The notes under the pieces were generated by a model. It had not been told where the DNA came from, ran no database searches, and worked only from the letters and a program-made list of their open reading frames with translations. The position numbers and the translations under genes were made by a program. 64,000 nt of DNA from Pelosinus baikalensis (GTDB taxonomy: Bacteria > Bacillota > Negativicutes > DSM-13327), in the NCBI RefSeq assembly GCF_020819555.1, contig NZ_JAJHJB010000001.1:1-64000 (forward strand). Reading direction: 5' to 3'. This document shows, piece by piece, positions 45,599-55,500 of the stretch; position 1 is the first letter of the stretch; each line of letters opens with the position of its first letter.

Positions 45599-47268
45599 CA
45601 GACCGTGTGAAAAGTAATCCCTATGTTACTGAAAACAGCCCAAATTCTAGACTGCACCAACAAAATAGATTCTAACTAGCTCAAGAGTTTTATAAAAAAG
45701 AAAATCAGTACTTTTATGCAAGTACTGGTTGCCGTTTTTCCTGTAATCGTCTTATTAACTCCTTGATTCCAAGTATATTCATTACTCGTTTTAGGTTATA
45801 CGCCAAAAAAGACAACGAGATTTCAGCGCTGACGGAAGCCTTTCTTTTCGTAAGAAAGTAATAGGCTCCCCAGCTTCTCTTTATCGTTCCAAATGGATGT
45901 TCTACAATCATCTGACGTTGTTTGTATTTTTCCATATTGAGTTCTACCGCTAAATCAATGGTGTCTAGAAAATCTTGATCAACATGGCGGCATATAGTCC
46001 GGCCTTTTTTGCTTTTGGTACAACGTGTCTTACATTCGCAATTTTTACAAGCCTCATAATTCCTGTATTCGGGACCAATGATTCCTTTATCTTTTCTCGT
46101 TCTGTTCCTATAATAATAAAGTTCTTTGCCAGCAGGGCAAATATATATCTTTTTATCTTTATCATATTGAAATTTATCAGTGTAAAAGTCCTTATCTCCT
46201 GTTCCATTCGAATAGATTTGTTTGGTAACATAAGGAGTGATTCCATTCTCTACGCATTTTTTAAGATCACTTGCTTTGTAGTATCCCTTGTCAGCCAATG
46301 CCTCAAAATCTTTACCACCAAATAACTTTTTGGCGCGAAGTGCCATATTATCTAATTCTCCTAAATCGTTTGGCTTCTGCGTTACTTTAAAATCTGCAAT
46401 TAGTTTATGCTTGGCATCTACTGTCGTTTGCACATTATAACTTACATCTACATTGTTATTATTGTTGCACATGAGTCGTGCATCTGGATCAGTAGTTGAT
46501 ATTTCATTCTTTTCGCTTTGAATAAGCTGTTTTTGATAGGTTTCATATTTTTGCTTGCGGCTCTTAAGTTCTTGGATTCTTTTCTCTATTTCTTGGGCAG
46601 TTGGCTTCCTATCAGAGGCTTCGACCAGATCGCCATCCTCTAGTTCCTGCATGTATTTTTCTATTTTTTCATCAATATGTTTTATATTTCGTTCTAGTTT
46701 TTTTGTACTATAGTTGTTACGTTTTGAATTACATGCCCGAAACTTTGAACCATCAATGGCAACTAATTCTTTACCAAATAAGTCCCATTGGTCGCAAAGC
46801 TTAGAAAACTCTCTAAACACTAATTTCAATGCTTTTTTATTATCTTTTCTGAAGTCGGCGATTGTTTTAAAATCGGGCTTTAATTTCTTCAAAAGCCAAA
46901 TTACTTCAATATTTCTTGCGGCTTCCTGTTCCAACCTTCGAGAGGATCGTACTCTGTTAAGATATCCATAGAGATATAGTTTCAGCAGATCTCTGGGATT
47001 ATATGGCGGTCTTCCCGTGGATGAGCAAAGAACTTTTTTAAATTCAAGTTGTTTCATATCAAGCTGCTCTACATATTCTTCTATGACACGAACCGAATTC
47101 TCTTCACTAATATAGTCATCTATGCTTTCAGGAAATAATATGGATTGGGTTCTTTCTTCGCCTTTTATATAGCCCATAAATCCACCTCTTCATTATCTGA
47201 ATTTATATCTATATTTTATCATATTTGTAGATTTATGTAATTATTTTTGCTGCTTTTCACACGGTCTG
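45599..47268 (-). mobile_element. IS1182-family insertion sequence
   Basis: About 1.67 kb with 16-bp perfect terminal inverted repeats (CAGACCGTGTGAAAAG at 45599-45614 and its complement at 47253-47268). Flanking CCGT on both sides looks like a 4-bp target duplication. It is inserted in an Rhs-type gene fragment. Confidence 0.85.
45714..47177 (-). CDS. IS1182-family transposase
   Basis: A 487-residue DDE transposase of normal length. The N-terminal DUF772-type domain contains RPPYNPRDLLKLYLYGYLN and TIADFRKDNKKAL. The catalytic part has VAIDGSKFRA (first Asp), TTVDAKHKLIADF, ALADKGYYKASDL (second Asp) and the late YKQRQMIVEHPFGTIKRSWG with the glutamate. A zinc-finger-like cysteine cluster (CKNCECKTRCTKSKKG) is present. 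The frame is intact, so the element may still move. Confidence 0.92.
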   Translation of the reverse strand: MGYIKGEERTQSILFPESIDDYISEENSVRVIEEYVEQLDMKQLEFKKVLCSSTGRPPYNPRDLLKLYLYGYLNRVRSSRRLEQEAARNIEVIWLLKKLKPDFKTIADFRKDNKKALKLVFREFSKLCDQWDLFGKELVAIDGSKFRACNSKRNNYSTKKLERNIKHIDEKIEKYMQELEDGDLVEASDRKPTAQEIEKRIQELKSRKQKYETYQKQLIQSEKNEISTTDPDARLMCNNNNNVDVSYNVQTTVDAKHKLIADFKVTQKPNDLGELDNMALRAKKLFGGKDFEALADKGYYKASDLKKCVENGITPYVTKQIYSNGTGDKDFYTDKFQYDKDKKIYICPAGKELYYYRNRTRKDKGIIGPEYRNYEACKNCECKTRCTKSKKGRTICRHVDQDFLDTIDLAVELNMEKYKQRQMIVEHPFGTIKRSWGAYYFLTKRKASVSAEISLSFLAYNLKRVMNILGIKELIRRLQEKRQPVLA

Positions 47269-48140
47269 CCGTCCCCATGTCTTCCCATAAACTGTACTAG
47301 GCGCCCGTTCTCTTCCATCTCATAGCGCAGTCCTTCGGCGTCATAGCGGTTCACTTGTGTTTGACCGTCGACAGTTTCCACTTTGGTTGTCCGGTTGAAG
47401 CCGTCGTAACTGTATCGCTTATCGCCGTCATGGAGTAAGTTTCCGGCTTTGTCGTACTGATACGGTATGCCCGCACCTTCCCGTTCCAGGGAAGTCAGGC
47501 GGTTTCTGGCGTCGTAGCTATATTGTTCTTCTATGCCATTTATTATGCGCCGGCTGCGGTTGCCGGCTTTGTCATAGAACAGTTCCTCAGAGCACGCGGG
47601 GTATTCCACCTTGACCACCTGGTTGAGGTTGTCGTATTGATAGCTGGTCAGGCCGTTATGCTGCTCTTTATGAGTCCGGTTGCCGTTGCCGTCGTACGCA
47701 TACCGATTCTGCACTATCGGCTTGCCGTTCAGTAGAACCTCTAAGCCGACAATATTTTTATCAGCGTCATAGGCATAGCTTGTCCGCAGGGCTGCGCCAT
47801 TCTGCAGGGCTTGTATTGTTCCATCCGGGTTATAGTCATAGCCTGCAATTCTATTTCCATTTTCGTATAGGTCTGTCAGCAAGTCAAGGGAATTATAGGT
47901 ATATTCCGTCGTTTTGCCGGTAACATCAGTCTGCCTGATCTTGTTGCCATTCAGGTCATATTCGTACGAGAGCAATCTTCGGCCGCTGGCCGCTTTCTCC
48001 TGTAGCCTTCCATCGGCGTAGTAGCGATAGCCGTAGCGCATGCCCTGGGAGATGGCGGCTTTGAGCTTGCCGTCGGGGTGGTATTCATACATTTCTCTTA
48101 GGCCGCTGGAGCGTTCTAATTTTTCGGTCAGGGCGTCATA
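47269..48140 (-). pseudogene. Orphan Rhs core fragment (YD repeats)
   Basis: About 290 codons of YD-repeat sequence such as YEYHPDGKLKAAISQG, YEYDLNGNKIRQTDV and LFYDKAGNRSRRIINGIEEQYSYDARNRLTS. The first 75 codons are almost identical in DNA to 51170-51420 of the main Rhs gene; after GNKIRQTDV they diverge and return to high similarity later. It begins at copy 3 of the palindromic element and ends at the IS. It is a displaced Rhs tip, not an independent gene. Confidence 0.85.
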
Positions 48141-48213
48141 GAAACAAAGGGACAGGGACTTTGTTTCATACCTTTATCATTCTTTCTTATTCTGAAACAA
48201 ATTCCCTGTCCCC
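48141..48213. repeat. 73-bp palindromic element, copy 3
   Basis: One substitution in the right arm (ATTCCCTG instead of AGTCCCTG). It interrupts Rhs sequence exactly at the codons that read ...ALTE in the intact gene, and joins it to an unrelated plus-strand fragment. Confidence 0.85.
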
Positions 48214-48669
48214 ATGTTTTTTACTACTGTGCTAAATTCAATAAAGTCGATGAAGCCCGACGATAGAAACGCTGAAATAAGAGTAGCAGGTGCTCATCCA
48301 ATAAGCACCACCATCATGCTGTTAAAAATAATTACCGCTTATGATTCCCAGACAAAGAAAGATAAGGAATTACTACAATTTGCCCATGATATGGCTGTTG
48401 CTATCGAAAGTAAAGACCCGGTTACTATAATAAATAAATTTCAGGTAATCAAACGCCAGCGCCCCTTAACTAATGATGAAATTGCTGCCTTAGTTGCTTT
48501 AAAAAATAAGAGAAAGCAAAATGAAGTAATCAAGTGCGCCATTTCGATTTTGTTGGGCGAAGATGATGCTGCCAAAAAGATGCTGACCGAACTGCCAGAA
48601 GAGGATCGAAAAGGGATAACGAATTATCCAATATATAGGCTGTTAGCCAATGATACGGTTCTCCCCTGA
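48214..48669 (+). pseudogene. C-terminal fragment of an unknown gene
   Basis: A 151-codon plus-strand frame whose ATG is supplied by the end of the palindromic element (CCCCATGTTTTTT). There is no ribosome site. Coding-like content: IRVAGAHPISTTIMLLKIIT, FAHDMAVAIESKDPVTIINK and a helical C-terminus DRKGITNYPIYRLL. No family recognised. I interpret it as the 3' part of a gene left behind after recombination at the repeat. Confidence 0.5.
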
Positions 48670-48753
48670 CTAATCTTAAGCGAGCATGTTACTTTATTGA
48701 ACATGGCACCAATATCATGCTATGGAGTATTCTTTTATAGTCCAATCAATGCT

Positions 48754-48885
48754 ATGCAAGTATTTAAAAAGGAATCTAGAGAACTACCGACGGGTGAGTA
48801 GTTACTGCAATACTGCCAAGACTGCGGTAATGGATATGGGGGTAGCTGTCCGCTTTGTGGTGGGAATGAGTCGAAGTCATTCTGA
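48754..48885 (+). pseudogene. Small zinc-ribbon remnant with in-frame stop
   Basis: From ATG 48754 the frame gives 15 codons, a TAG, and then LLQYCQDCGNGYGGSCPLCG, a CxxC...CxxC zinc ribbon, before a stop at 48885. A similar pattern (SYCQACSGLSPPSYCP) occurs on the plus strand at about 43890-43955 before hairpin copy 1, so it appears to be part of the repeated cassette. Confidence 0.35.
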
Positions 48886-48969
48886 TTCACGAGATTTGAT
48901 TTTCATGGATTATCAATAGGTGATATTATCTAGTTCAATTTTAATCATGAGGCGACACCTGAGAGAAAA

Positions 48970-49003
48970 AGAGGTCAACGGATTTTTGTCCGTTGACCTC
49001 TTG
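48970..49003. repeat. Immunity-cassette hairpin module, copy 3
   Basis: A perfect 14-bp stem AAGAGGTCAACGGA / TCCGTTGACCTCTT with a T-rich loop, behind the DUF4274 immunity gene. Confidence 0.8.
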
Positions 49004-49053
49004 ACATTACTGGGAATCTTGGCGATAGCCCCTTACCATTTCTTTAATTCTAT

Positions 49054-49509
49054 TTATAATTTAGGAATTTTCACCTCATTTCCATTTAATACTTCTAAAA
49101 GTATACTTGGAATATCGCTTCTCTTCTTTTTGAGTTTCAATATTTGTATCTTAGTTAACGGTGGATTAAAAGCAATATTTTGCAGGTTAAATTTATTATT
49201 TGTTATTTTATCGTATAAATCTATTAAAAATTCTTTCCATTTAGTCGAATTAGATGATATAAACCCCTGTTCATCTTCTAACATGCGATAACCATCAGCA
49301 CTATAAAATAATAAAAGTGCCGTTCCTAAATCACAATTATCATTATTAATAATGATATTAGGAATATCAAAACCATTATTCCAGTTATAATTACCAGCAA
49401 AAATATGAAGTAATATAGAATTATCCATTCTTTCAATCTCTTTTCTTACTACATCTATATCCTCCTCATATAAAATATCTTGTAACCATCTATATTCAGC
49501 ATCATCCAT
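49054..49509 (-). CDS. DUF4274-family immunity protein of the main Rhs toxin
   Basis: A 151-residue soluble protein with the DUF4274 signature: HIFAGNYNWNNGFDIPNIII and NDNCDLGTALLLFYSADGYRML. DUF4274 proteins commonly follow toxin genes as immunity factors. It starts 70 bases behind the stop codon of the VgrG-Rhs gene, the standard position for the cognate immunity gene, and ends at hairpin copy 3. Confidence 0.82.
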   Translation of the reverse strand: MDDAEYRWLQDILYEEDIDVVRKEIERMDNSILLHIFAGNYNWNNGFDIPNIIINNDNCDLGTALLLFYSADGYRMLEDEQGFISSNSTKWKEFLIDLYDKITNNKFNLQNIAFNPPLTKIQILKLKKKRSDIPSILLEVLNGNEVKIPKL

Positions 49510-49579
49510 TAAATAAACTCACCATCCTTTTTCTAAAATACAATATCTTCCTTGAAAATATGCCACCGTTATTTTACTA

Positions 49580-52500
49580 CTATAATTTACCTAATTGCCT
49601 TTCCCACAGTTCTACTGTTGCTCCTTGACTTGGATATAACGGCAATCCTTGTTTCTGAAGATGTTTTAAATTTTGCTGTAAATCATAAACCTGTTTTTGT
49701 AATACTCCAACGCTTTGACTTGCATCCATCGTACTTAATTGTCTTTCCACTACCTCATTATAAACGGAATGATATCCTTGGTGCCTTGACATTGTACTTA
49801 TACCCTTATCTGGTATTCTAAGAAAAATACCATTTGAAGCATCATCAAGATTCATCCCTATCTTTTTAATTACAGGATTATTTGCCATTTCAGCTGGTAT
49901 AACGTGCTGCGCTTGATAACCACTCCATTTAGTTGAGCGACTCACTCCCATTGACTCCAGCATATTTTTACCCAGCTTAGTAGAGTTTCCTCCAGTAACT
50001 ATTCCTTCCTCTCCAGGTATAATCCTAGCTTTACTCGACCCCTCAGATACATCAGCCTCCGGTTTCCTCAGCTGATTGGGGTTCGACGTATTCTCAGGCG
50101 TTTCGTGTCGGTCTTGTCTATTTACATCTTTTTGTTCGCACGCATACCCGCTCGGGTCATAATACACCACCGGGTTATTGGCGCAGTATGCATACAGGTT
50201 CAGCCCATCGCCTCGGTATTCATCCTCCTGAGTAAATCTTGCAATAACAGGATTGTAATACCTTGCCCGCAGGTAATACTGCTGGGTCACCGGATCGTAC
50301 TGCTGGCCTGTGTACCGGTAGCGGTTATCTACCTGTTCTTCGCAGACGACCGCATTGCCCCAGGCGTCGTATTCGTAGCGATTCTTTGCCTCAGCTTCAT
50401 CCGTTACAAATATAATACTCCCCTGTTCGTCGCTTGCATAGTGATACCACGTTTTTTCCTGCGTGCATTCGCTGGCCCACAGCTCGAAGCTGCGGATCAA
50501 GCGTTTTTGGTCTTGGTCCGTCTCTTCCAAGACCACTTCCCGGTTCTCGTTGAAGATGAACTGCACCAGCTTAGCGTTTTCTTCCAGCTCGTACCGCAGT
50601 CCTTCGGCGTCATAGCGGTTGATTTGGTTTTGGCCGTCTTTCGTCTCCACTCTGGTTGTCCGGTTGAAGCTGTCGTAGGTATACTGTTTGTCCTCGTCGC
50701 TGAGCAGGTTGCCAGCCTTGTCATAGGTGTACTGCGCTGTTTGGCCCTGCTTGGTATGGCTAGTCAGGCGATTTCTAGCATCATAAGTATATTGTTCTTC
50801 TATGCCGTTTACTATGCGCCGGCTGCGGTTGCCAGCCTTGTCGTAGAACAATTCTTCGCCGTAGTCCGGGTACTGGACTTGCGCCAGCCGGTTCAGGCCG
50901 TCATAGGTGTAGTGGGTTGTACCCCGGAGTTGTTCTTTGACTGTCCGATTGCCATTGCCGTCGTAGTGGTAGTGGTTTTGCGCCAGTGTTTGGCCGTTCA
51001 TGTCGATATGCAGCCCGCTGATGTTCTTATCTATGTCGTAGCCGTAGCTTGTCCGCATTCCGTTGGCACGAAGGGCTTCTTTCAGCGTCCCGTCGGCGTT
51101 ATGGGTGAATTGGACGATACTTTGTCTTTCGTCACGGATTTCCTGTAGAAGGTCTGTTGCCGTATAGATATACTCCGTCGTTTTGCCGATAACATCAGTC
51201 TGCCTGATCTTGTTGCCATTCAGGTCATATTCGTACGAGAGCAATCTTCGGCCACTGGCCGCTTTCTCCTGTAGCCTTCCATCGGCGTAGTAGCGATAGC
51301 CGTAGCGCATGCCCTGGGCGATGGCGGCTTTGAGCTTGCCGTCGGGGTGGTATTCGTACATTTCTCTTAGGCCGCTGGAGCGTTCTAATTTTTCGGTCAG
51401 GGCGTCATAGATGTTGTAGCGGTACTCAACCTGGTTGCCGTTGCGGTCGGTATGGCGTTTGAGCCGGCCTTGGGCGTCGTAGTGGAAGGTGTCGGTTTGG
51501 CCGGTGGGGTCGGTGATTTCCTTCAGCTTGTTGATGAGGTTGTATTCGTAGCGAATGGTATTCCCTTCGCCGTCGGTGGTTTCGGTGATGTTTCCAGCGT
51601 AGTCGTAGCCGTAATATTCCCGGCTGCCGTCGGCTTTGACGATTTCGGTAATTCTGCCCCATTTGTCCAGCTTGTATTCCGTTTTATTCTGGTTGCCGTC
51701 GCTGACGCCGATAATGTTGCCCTGGGCGTCGTATTGGTAGGACTGGCTGGCTCCTCCCGGCGTGCGGATGGTTTGTATCCGGCCCGCCAGGTCGTATGCG
51801 TAGTCGACGCCGCTTTGGGTCGCGTCGCGTTTTTGCACAAGCCGGCCCGCTTTGTCATAGCTGTTGGTCTCCAGTACGCTGCCGTCGGGCGCGAGGACGG
51901 TGATGACCCGGCCCTGGGGGTCATAGGTGTAGCGATAGCCGTGGCCGTCCTTGCCTTTGGTTTGGTATTCGTTGGGCAGTATCCTTCTTGTGATGCGCCC
52001 GTTTTTGTCATAGACGGTCCTTGTTACGCCGCCATTTTTGCCGGTGTGTTGGGTCTCCCGGTTCAGGAGGTCGTATTCGTAGCTTTCTTCGGCACCGTTG
52101 CCGTCTTGGATTTTTATGATGTTGCCGGCCTTGTCGTAGGTGATTTCCGTCTTGTTTTCGATGCCGTTTTCTTTGTCTTTGTGGATTTCGGCGATCAAGC
52201 GGTCGGCAGCGTCGTATTGGCGCTCGACGCAATAGCCGGCCGGAGTTGTGGTTTTGATGACGTTGCCGGTGCTGTCCAGTTGGTATTTGGTCCGGGCGGT
52301 GAAGTCGCCGCTGCCTTCCCGGTCGGCGCGCTGCTCGATTTCGATGAGTCTGCCCGCCGCATCGTAGTGGTAGCGCAGCATCTGGTAGGCGGTTTCGTTG
52401 ATTTTCCGCTTTTCGTAGGTTCGTTGACTGAGACAGTTGTAGCCGTATTCGATGGTTGCGCCGGTGTTGTCTTTGACTTCTTTGAGCCGGTTTTGTTTAT

Positions 52501-55500
52501 CGTAGGCAAAGTGGAGGCTGAGCACCCGGCCACTGGCGCTGGTTTCGTCCTGTTCGTCGAGGAGTCTTCGCTCTTCGATCACATTGCCGGCGTTGTCGTA
52601 TTTATACTGGGTAGTCTGGTAGCGAAGCGTTCCGGCGGTTTTCCCGACCGGGATTCTTTTTTCGGTCAGCCAGGCCAGGCAGTTGTAGTGGTAGAGAATG
52701 CCCGGCCGGGTTTCGTCGGTGGCCCCTTCCAGGTAGCTTTGTGCGTCGATTTCTTTTACGATATTGCCGGCCAGGTCATAGACGTAGGCTTTTTCTACTA
52801 CGCCTCCGGGGCCCGTGATTTTTGTGAGACGGCTCCTCTCATCGTAGGCATAGGTGTAGCCCGGTCCGTCGTCGGTGGTTTCGTTGTAGTTTTCAGGCAG
52901 AATTTTTTTGACGATATTGCCGTTGGCGTCGTACTGTAGCCGCTCAATACCGCCATCGGGGTAGCGGATCTTGATTTTACGGTTGTCGCTGTCATATTCG
53001 TTTTCAATGCCCGTTACGTCTTGGCTAGGTTCGTCGTAGGTGTTGGGATGGATTTCTTTGACGATGTTTTCTTCGGCGTCCCGGATGGTCGCTACGGTGT
53101 TGCCGAGGGGGTCGATGGTAGCCACGAGTTTGTCAAGGGCGTCGTGGATGTAGCGCCAGCCTGGGCCGCTGTGGCTTTTCTCGTGGTACTGGTTGGGCCG
53201 GATTTCTTTGATCCGGTTTCCCAGCTTGTCATAGTCGTTTTTCCAGGTGTTGCCGAGTGCGTCGATGACGAGCGTCCGGTAGTCGAGATGATTGTAGCCG
53301 TATTCTTTTCTTCCCAGAACGCTTTCTACCGCCATCAGCCGGCCTGCAGCGTCATATTGGTAGGTGAATCTATCACCTTCGGCGGTGGTGACGCTTTGGG
53401 GTTTGTTTTGGCCTTCGGCATAGTCATAGGTTGTCAGGTTGCCGCTTCCGTCAGTGTAGCTGACCATTCTTCCTTTGGCATCATAGGCGTAGCGGACGGT
53501 TTGCCAGCGTTCGCCTTCGATCCGGTTTTTGACTTCCACCAGATTGCCTCTTTCGTCGTAACGGTAGCGGATGTCGACTCCGCTGGTGTCGCTTTCGGCG
53601 ATTTTCCGGCCGGCCGCGTCGTATTCAAGGGTATGGATGAGTCCGTTGGGCCATATTTCAGCCGTAATTTGGCTTTCTTCGTTGTAGGTGTAGCGGGTTT
53701 CATTACCGCACCGGTCTTTTTGCCAGAGGATGTTTTCTTTGTCGTCGTACTTGGTTTCTTCTGTCGTTCCGTCAGCGTAGCGGATGGTTTCTACAAGATG
53801 GCGCCGGTTGTAATAGTAGCAGGTGCGCTCCCCGTTGTGCGGCTGGGTGACGGTGGTCATCCGGTCCTGTTCCTGGTAAAAGAAGAGCGTTTCGGCTCCG
53901 TTTGCGAGCGTTTGCCGGATGACACGCCCCTGGCCGTCGTATTGGTTGGCAACGTAGCGCTGACCGTTCTGGTCGGTGATGGCCGCGATAAAGCCCTGGT
54001 CGGTGTATTCGTATGTAACAGTCCCATCGTTAGGGTAAGTGACTTCGGTGAGGAGTTCGCCCTGGTAACGGTAGCGGATGTTCCGTCCAAGCATGTCGCG
54101 GATTTGTGTCAGTTTGTCATTTTCATAGGTAAACTGCAATGTGTGTCCGTTAGCCAAAGTGACTTGGCTGATAAAGGAGCCGGTGTATTCGATTTTCACC
54201 CGGTTGCCGTTCTTGTCCGTGATGGCAGTCAGCCGTCCGAATTCGTTGTAGTCCCAGGTTTTCTTTTCCCGGATGAATTGAAGGCGGTAGCCGTGTTTTT
54301 CTTCGGTGAGTACGAGCGACCGGTCGCCGCCGCGCCGGTTCTGGTAGATGCCGTCTTGTTGTTCGAAAGTTTCGATATGAAGGTCGGGCAGGAGGATGCG
54401 GACCTGGTTTTGGCGCCGCTCAATCCGACTGCCCAGGCTTAACAGCCAGCGGCTGCCCAGATGCTGGTGTTTGTTTTGGTACAAGGATTCGTAGCTTCGG
54501 GTGAGGACGAAGTCTTCGCCGAGGTCGCTGAGGATGAGGTCGGTCATCCGGAGGCTGAAGGAACCGGTAACGACGTTGACCGGGTCTTTGAGACAGGTTT
54601 CTTTTGTAGGTATACGTCCCTGGGTATCCGGTCCGTTGTGACCGCCGTTTTTGTTTTCTCCGCCTGCCTTTTCGTGGCCGCCTTTTTCTTCCCTGCCTTT
54701 TTTTCTGCGTCCTGCCGCCGAGCCTACGATCGCCACGTTTTGCAGGGTATCAAAGAACAGGTTGAGCGATTCCGGGTCGTTAAAGCTGAAGGTGCCGTCT
54801 ATGATTTTCCGGCCCAGGTCGCTGATGCCGTCTTTAGCCCGCATCAGCGCGTTGAAGCCCATGGCTCCCATGATGAGTCGCTCGACGGTCCGGACGGCTT
54901 TGGCTGCTTTGGCCGTTTTGGCGATCGTGTTGGCCACTTTGGCACCCGCCACCGCCAGTTTGAGTCCTTTGCCCGCCACGTTCGCGCCCGGGACGATGCA
55001 CCCTATGAGGGAGCACGCCGCGCCGCAGTAGTCGCCCCGCGCCAGCGAGATGGCCGCGTTCAGGCCGTTGGCTACTACGCTGAGTCCCGGGATGCAGCCG
55101 GCGATATCGAGCAGGACCTGGACTCCGTTGAGCGCGGCGTCGAAGAGTGACGGCGCAGACACGATGTCATGCTTGTTTTTGTTGTAGCCCAGTTGCCGGA
55201 ACGCCGGTGTGCTGATCGTGATGGCTCCGCCGCTGAGTTTGAGTTCACTCGCCCCAATCCCCAGGCTGCAATTTTCCATTCCGTACAGCATGAGCGATTC
55301 GGCCGGCGGTCGTTCTGCTTTTTCTTCCGGTGAGGCCGGCGCAGGTTCTCCTCCCCCGCCGCTTCCGCCGCCGAAGATGCTTTCGACGTTTTTTACGAAG
55401 GCCGGAATTTCTGCCGCCATGGCTTTGACGCCGCCACTAAAGCTGGCCGCGATGTCGCTGCCAATTTGCTTGAGGATTTCCTGTCCCGAGTTGTAGGGCT

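Noticed and set aside
43250..48213. CRISPR-like array
   Set aside because: The three 73-bp palindromes are 2.2-2.7 kb apart with genes between them. There are no regular short spacers and no cas genes.
51452..54442. Very long plus-strand open frames (over 470 codons) opposite the Rhs gene
   Set aside because: They are antisense shadows of the GC-rich, repetitive YD coding sequence. Their translations are low-complexity Val/Ala/Phe/Gly runs with no domain and no ribosome sites.
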